The translations under genes were made by a program, and so were the position numbers. Positions 59,200 to 64,000 of a stretch of DNA of 64,000 bases are shown one piece after another (the first letter of the stretch is position 1; every line of letters begins with the position of its first letter). The stretch is taken from positions 91,340,546 through 91,404,545 of the forward strand of contig NC_035448.2 in assembly GCF_002127325.2 (NCBI RefSeq). The letters run 5' to 3'. The notes under the pieces are model-generated. The model saw only the letters and a program-made list of their open reading frames with translations. It searched no databases and was not told where the DNA came from. The stretch is from Helianthus annuus (lineage: Eukaryota; Streptophyta; Magnoliopsida; Asterales; Asteraceae).

Positions 59200-61503
59200 T
59201 GTCACACCCCCAAAATCCACCTGTGGAGTATCACCGCTTGGGAGCGTGACTGACCAGGATCAAGCCACCAATCATATTGAACATGTAATTAATGTCAAGT
59301 ATAATAAATGTAAACGAACCATTCAATACGATCGATGTTTCAACAAAACATAATTTAAGTTGCGGAAGCATAGTAAATAATCCAACAATAGTTAATAGTT
59401 TAAATATCATAATAGTTCAACGTAGAAACCACGATCCTTGTCCACAACGACCCGCTTCTCCAGTGCAAGCTCCAAGAACCTAACGATCTGCAAGGCACGT
59501 AACAGAATGATCAACAAACTAGTTGAGCGAGTTCACAGAAAGTAAATGCGTAATAGTAAATTTGTTCGTAACAGGTGGCTCTACTGGGCCGTTTGTATAT
59601 TTTACTGGTGGTGGTGTTCCACGTTACTGGTGGTGGCGTTCCACGTTACTGGTGGTGGTGTTCCACGTTACTGGTGGTGGTGTTCCACGTTACTGGTGGT
59701 GGTGTTCCACGTTACTGGTGGTGGTGTTCCACGTTACTGGTGGTGGTGTTCCACGTTACTGGTGGTGGCGTTCCACGTTACTGGTGGTGGTGTTCCACGT
59801 TATATAACCACTAGACTACTCGTAACTATAGGTATCCTTCACAACCGAGGATAGTAAAGTGGTAGTCTAGTCATAGTGTCAATAGAGTATCTAATCAACC
59901 TTTCAATCCCATTCCCAACACCCCGGGAATCCCATGCCTTGGTAAGAGTGTGAACTCACCTTGGTTTGCTCGGCAGATACACAATATAAGACTCTTGAAC
60001 TAAGGGTGGTCAACCACGTCCTAACAGGGTTACCACACAAGTCAGGTTCGGTTCAAATAGTACACGTATATAACATGGCAATCACGTATGCACGCAAACA
60101 CATTAGTACACTACTTGTGCTATTCGGATGGTTGGGCCAAAGAACTTGTGCGAGCCCAACCATCTTGTGCGATGAGAGTCTAGGCCCAAACCTTCCCCGG
60201 CCCAACGAAATAACAAATCAAATATAATGTTCGTTGATCCAATAACAATCGGCCCCAAAATAAAACAAGTAATAAACATCTTGTGCGATCCGTTCATGTT
60301 GTGCGATCGTATAACAGCCCAACCCAACATACTATCCGGCCCAAACATTCAAATAACACATGTGCGGCCCAATTAACATGTCAGTCAGCTTGTGCGGTTG
60401 GTGTGTGCTTGTGCGAGGGATTTGGTTTGTACGACTGGAACTGGGCTTGTGCGCCTGGACATTTGGGCTGTCCGGCCCAACAGTCTTAATTATGTTTCAG
60501 CGGATAAGCCCAAATGAGCCTTGTGCGACCGATAATTTCTTGTGCGAATGGGCTCATCTTGAGTGATCAGGTCCACTTGTGCGAGTGGACCTGTTGTGCA
60601 TGTGATCTTGTGCGGCCGGTTAACAACTTCCACAAATTAAGCAATCAGTTACACAATCAAATTAATTCCTTTGACTCCATTCAATGGTTTCCATTCTTGT
60701 GGATATCAATCAACTACACTAACAGTTTCTATCATCAACATAATCGATCAAAACATGGTAATTTCATCACAACTCATATGAACAATTATATGAACATATG
60801 ACCTAGAACATCGACCCATCCGATTTACTTAGCACATTATCCATCTAAGATCCGATTACATGAGCATACACATATGACCGATTTTCAAGACACTACTTAG
60901 CACCATACGATTAACAGAAATACCAATCATCATCAACGATCATGCATTCTAGAAAAGTATAAACATTATTGAACTTGCAATTAAAGTGCACAAGGGATCC
61001 GATTATCAAAACATTATCATACAACATGGATAATCATAAGTCATCGATCACACATAACAACAATACAATAAGCATACCAATTACTAACCGGATTAGGGGA
61101 AAGAACGAAGATTGATCTTGTGCCGTCGGGTTCGAGCAAGAAAGAGAGAGCTAGGGTTTCTTGGTGTGTTCTTGTGTTGTGAATTGTAACAAATGAGAAA
61201 AAGGATCATGTCCCTAAGTGTTTACACGGTTAGAGGGGGTGGGCCGGCCCTTACATGGGCTGCCATATTGATCCGTGTACAAGGTGTAAAGCCCAACGGC
61301 TTTGTGCGATCCAATGTAGGTGTGTGTGTGTTGTGCGTTTCTTGTGCGGTTCGGTACATACATACATACAATATAACACAACACATGATTCACAAAGCTC
61401 ACACAGCACAAAATAACAAACATTTATTAAGTCCAAACATATAATCCCGTTCACATGTGCACGTAGCGTTACACAAAGCGAGTCTAAAGTTCGAGTTGTC
61501 ACA
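59200..61503 (-). repeat. 5' LTR of element H
   Basis: 2304 bp, same as 51869-54172 apart from the change noted at 60719. It would drive transcription leftwards. The sense strand near 61150 has AAACCCTAGCTCTCTC, leader-like sequence; I could not place a clear TATA box. Minisatellite at 59604-59801. Confidence 0.95.
59604..59801. repeat. 22-bp minisatellite, nine copies (5' LTR of H)
   Basis: Same array as 52273-52470, same copy number and same variant units. Confidence 0.95.
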
Positions 61504-61508
61504 ACAAG
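61504..61508. repeat. Target-site duplication of H, right copy
   Basis: ACAAG, matching 51864-51868. Confidence 0.9.
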
Positions 61509-62265
61509 TCGGGGGAGAACACCGTGCTTATACAGATCGATTTGAGGAGCTTAGTTTGTTGTGTCCCACGATGGTTACCCCGTTGGATAAGGCAATCGAG
61601 AGGTATATCGATGGTTTACCCGACTCCACTCAGGACATCCTGACTGGCGTTAATCCTACTACCGTTCGTCAAGCGATCGAGTTGTCTGCTACCCTGACTG
61701 AATCTCAAGTCAGGAAGGGTAAACTCACCCGCAAGGGTGATAAAAAGAAGTCAACCAATTCTGACAAGGGTAAAGGTGAGAAGCAGGATGAGCCTTCGAA
61801 GAAGTCAAGGAAGCGCAAGGCTTCCCAAAATTTGCTGTCACCAATCAAACTGCTCAGAACCCTCAGAACCCACCGACTCAACCTCCTGCGAAGAAAGCAT
61901 ATGCTGGTACCACACCTCACTGTACTCGATGTAATGGTCACCATGTTGCCCAACAGGCCTGTAAACAGTGTACTACGTGTGGTAGATTTGGGCATTTGGC
62001 CAACATTTGTCGTTTTGGTCAAAATCAAGCTGCCCAGGTCCCAGCACAAGCTCAAGGGAATGCTGCAAGATTCCCACCCGGTTCGTGTTTCAATTGCGGA
62101 GAAATGGGTCATTTCCGCAACAATTGCCCGAGATTGGTAAACGCGAATGCGAATGCGAATGCGAATGTCAATCCGAATGTCAACGCAAACGCGAATGTGA
62201 ATCCCGCTCGTGGGCGAGTGTTTAACATCAATGAGGCAATCGATGATGCGGCAATGAACAATTAG
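61504..62265 (+). pseudogene. gag of element E, second part with CCHC fingers
   Basis: Resumes the E gag frame right after the duplicated pentamer (GGEHRAYTDRFEELSLLCPT, then SATLTESQVRKGKL). A one-base frameshift near 61830-61840 shifts the lysine-rich linker into another frame, which then carries CTTCGRFGHLANIC-type and CFNCGEMGHFRNNC zinc fingers. An Asn-Ala-Asn-Val repeat (62140-62205) follows, and the frame stops at 62265, before any protease. Relatives continue here into DTGAD, so pol has been separated from gag. Confidence 0.82.
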
Positions 62266-62519
62266 TATTTTATATTCCCTCTGGTTGTTATCTTTTAACA
62301 TTTAAAGACAATGCGGTTGTTATAAATAAAATTTGTGGTTTTATTTTAAACTACTGTAATTGTATGAATGTTTGATACAACTTTGTAATGTCAAAACAAA
62401 GACAAACTACTCGTGTGATTCTATCATTCCCATGATCACTTGTGATCTCCCCTAGAACCTTAAACGCTTGTTTCTTTAAAAAAAAAAGCCCACTGTTATC
62501 TAAGAAAAAGATTCATCCG
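62266..62519 (+). other. Noncoding stretch replacing protease and early RT in element E
   Basis: About 250 bp, AT-rich with an A-run at 62479-62488. It stands where protease and the first part of RT should be. Nothing coding. Confidence 0.5.
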
Positions 62520-63020
62520 TCCGAGTTTTCTCACCTTGGGGAGCTCCTGTCCTCTTTGTGAAAAAGAAAGATGGATCTTTTCGAATGGGTATCTATTATC
62601 GTGAGCTTGATAAGCTTACCATCAAGAATCGATATTCCTTACCTCGAATCGATGATTTCATTGTCTTTTGTGACGCGCCGAATCTAGGTCTTGATTTTGT
62701 TCTTATACGTCGAGGTAAAGACATAGCATATACGTCAAGACAATTGAAAGTTCACGAAAAGAACTATACAACTCATGATCTCGAATTGGGAACTGCAATC
62801 TTTGCTCTCAAAACCTGGAGACACTATCTTTATGGCACGAAGTGTATGGTTTTCACAGACCACAAAAGTCTCCAGCATATTCTCAATCAAAACGAGCTGA
62901 ACTTGAGTTAAGCTCTTGAACGATTACGATTGCGTGATTCGCTACCTTCCTAGTAAGGCGAACATCGTAGCCGATGCACTTAGTCGAAAGGAACAAGTCA
63001 AGCTTCACTCTGTTTAAACT
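62520..63020 (+). pseudogene. pol remnant of element E: RT start fused to RNase H
   Basis: Starts with the RT block [18 protein letters not shown] (one frame change near 62555), runs to [15 protein letters not shown] residues, then jumps straight to the RNase H start FIVFCDA. The RT catalytic core ([15 protein letters not shown]) is missing, about 220 codons by comparison with H. RNase H follows ([25 protein letters not shown]) to a stop at 62911; a further short deletion precedes ADALSRKEQ near 62980. Not functional. Confidence 0.8.
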
Positions 63021-64000
63021 CTAATTGATATTCAATCACTTGTCCTTCAAGCACAACGATCTTGTGAAAACGAAGGCTTTTTGACATATGAGCTACCGCT
63101 TCAATTCAAGCTTAAACTTGAAACAAAAGGAACGATGGGTTGCTCTGTTTTAAAGATCCTCGTGGATGATTCCCTGATTGGATTCTTGTACATCCTAATA
63201 TGTACAATAAGGACAAACCGAATTCCTATTAAGATCTTCCTATCTTCATAATTAGACTCTTGGAAATATTTAAAGTGCCAAATGAAATCCACGGATTGGA
63301 TTCCTGGCGTACTTTAAATAACCGGGTCCAAATATAACAAATTAAAGGTCGAATTAATCAATTATGCGATTTTGTGATTATGTGTTCTCCTTTGTATTTT
63401 GTGCGATCCGATGTGTTTTCGAAATCCTCATAGAATCTCCCATATCTTCATATGAGGGATTCATAGTAGGATATTCAAAAGGTACTACCTTAAATCCTTA
63501 ATGGGCTTCTACGTGGTAGTTAAGACCCTTGGATTATATAAGTACCATTTCATAATTCGAAAAAGACCCCTCGAGTGGTCTAGTCAAAGATTGATTCAAC
63601 ATCTGGTCAAGAATGACATGTGATATAGCTGGAAAGACTTCTAGGTAATCTGTTTTAAAAGATCATTTATTGATCTAAAGGACTCAATGATGGTCTAGTC
63701 ACACTCATCACAGGTTCGTTCATTTGGTTCTTCCCTACACATTATCAAATACACAGTGTGGACTATGCAAGGAATTACGTAATTATGGACGTGTACATAA
63801 TTATGAAATTCAGTGCACGGAAACCACAGTATGATTTATCATGTGTAAGAACTGATAGTGGCAACAATAACGGAATGTGAATGGTGTAATGGAGGTACGG
63901 TGGACGCACCAATAGGCACTTCATATACTTGTATAAAAGTGTCCCTCTTACATTGCAAGCATAATGTTATTAAAGTTACTAGAAGTTCAGAACCCAACCA
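63021..64000 (+). other. Degraded downstream part of element E or unassigned sequence
   Basis: Immediately after RNase H a few pol-like words persist (SLVLQAQRSCENEG near 63040), then coding similarity fades. I see no integrase core, palindrome or LTR edge before the window ends. Confidence 0.4.

Larger units (their letters stand above)
51869..61503 (-). mobile_element. Element H: intact, very young Tekay/Del-like Ty3 retrotransposon
   Basis: Two LTRs of exactly 2304 bp (51869-54172, 59200-61503) with TG...CA ends flank a 5027-bp body containing polypurine tract, one unbroken Gag-Pol frame and a perfect primer site. ACAAG is duplicated at both ends. By eye I found only one LTR difference (T at 53388, C at 60719). 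It lies in E gag on the opposite strand. All parts needed for mobility appear present. Confidence 0.95.

Noticed and set aside
61457..61503. ATG at 61457 as start of the E gag continuation
   Set aside because: These bases belong to the 5' LTR of H; the true gag start is at 51391.

Overview
The window is plant nuclear DNA from a retrotransposon-dense region of a large-genome eudicot. The long LTRs of Tekay/Del-type chromoviruses, captured plant gene exons in a Helitron-like element, and an Athila/Tat remnant all point to a plant. Asteraceae is my best guess from the look of these families, but that is inference. I see no complete host gene, no rRNA, no functional tRNA gene and no CRISPR array. 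Almost everything can be explained as nested transposable elements, so most open reading frames here are element proteins, their decayed remains, or chance frames inside LTRs and repeats.

Layout. 1-11842: element A, a minus-strand Ty3/gypsy chromovirus (3' LTR cut by the window edge, decayed gag-pol, an extra upstream ORF, complete 5' LTR), carrying a 5'-truncated LINE. 11843-23784: a related minus-strand tandem, B plus a fragment C that share one LTR; A sits in the start of C's extra ORF. 23785-29069: gag start, leader and 5' LTR of a third minus-strand element, D, cut by B. 29070-31626: an older plus-strand LTR end and an Athila/Tat 3' end. 31782-36775: a Helitron-like element with exon pieces of two unrelated transporter genes (BASS-type and choline-transporter-like). 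37277-38567: a second, smaller Helitron-like element. 38851-47030: a minus-strand LTR (F) split by a solo Copia LTR and by a Copia gag-only segment flanked by an identical 525-bp duplication. 47363-64000: plus-strand element E (5' LTR, broken gag, rearranged pol), with the young, apparently complete element H (51869-61503) inserted in its gag.

Only H looks competent. It has one unbroken 1545-codon Gag-Pol frame, two 2304-bp LTRs in which I found a single difference, a matched 5-bp target duplication and a clean initiator-Met-tRNA primer site. The others carry stops, frameshifts, and catalytic-core deletions with short junction homology.

Two patterns recur across otherwise diverged elements and are the best candidates for undescribed biology. 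First, A, B and C carry a conserved acidic, proline-rich extra ORF ('ORF0') between primer site and gag. Second, seven LTR families share a GTGAGT-like donor block and a branch-point/acceptor block that together look like a leader intron inside the LTR. No searches or alignments could be run; family names rest on motifs, and LTR comparisons were by eye.
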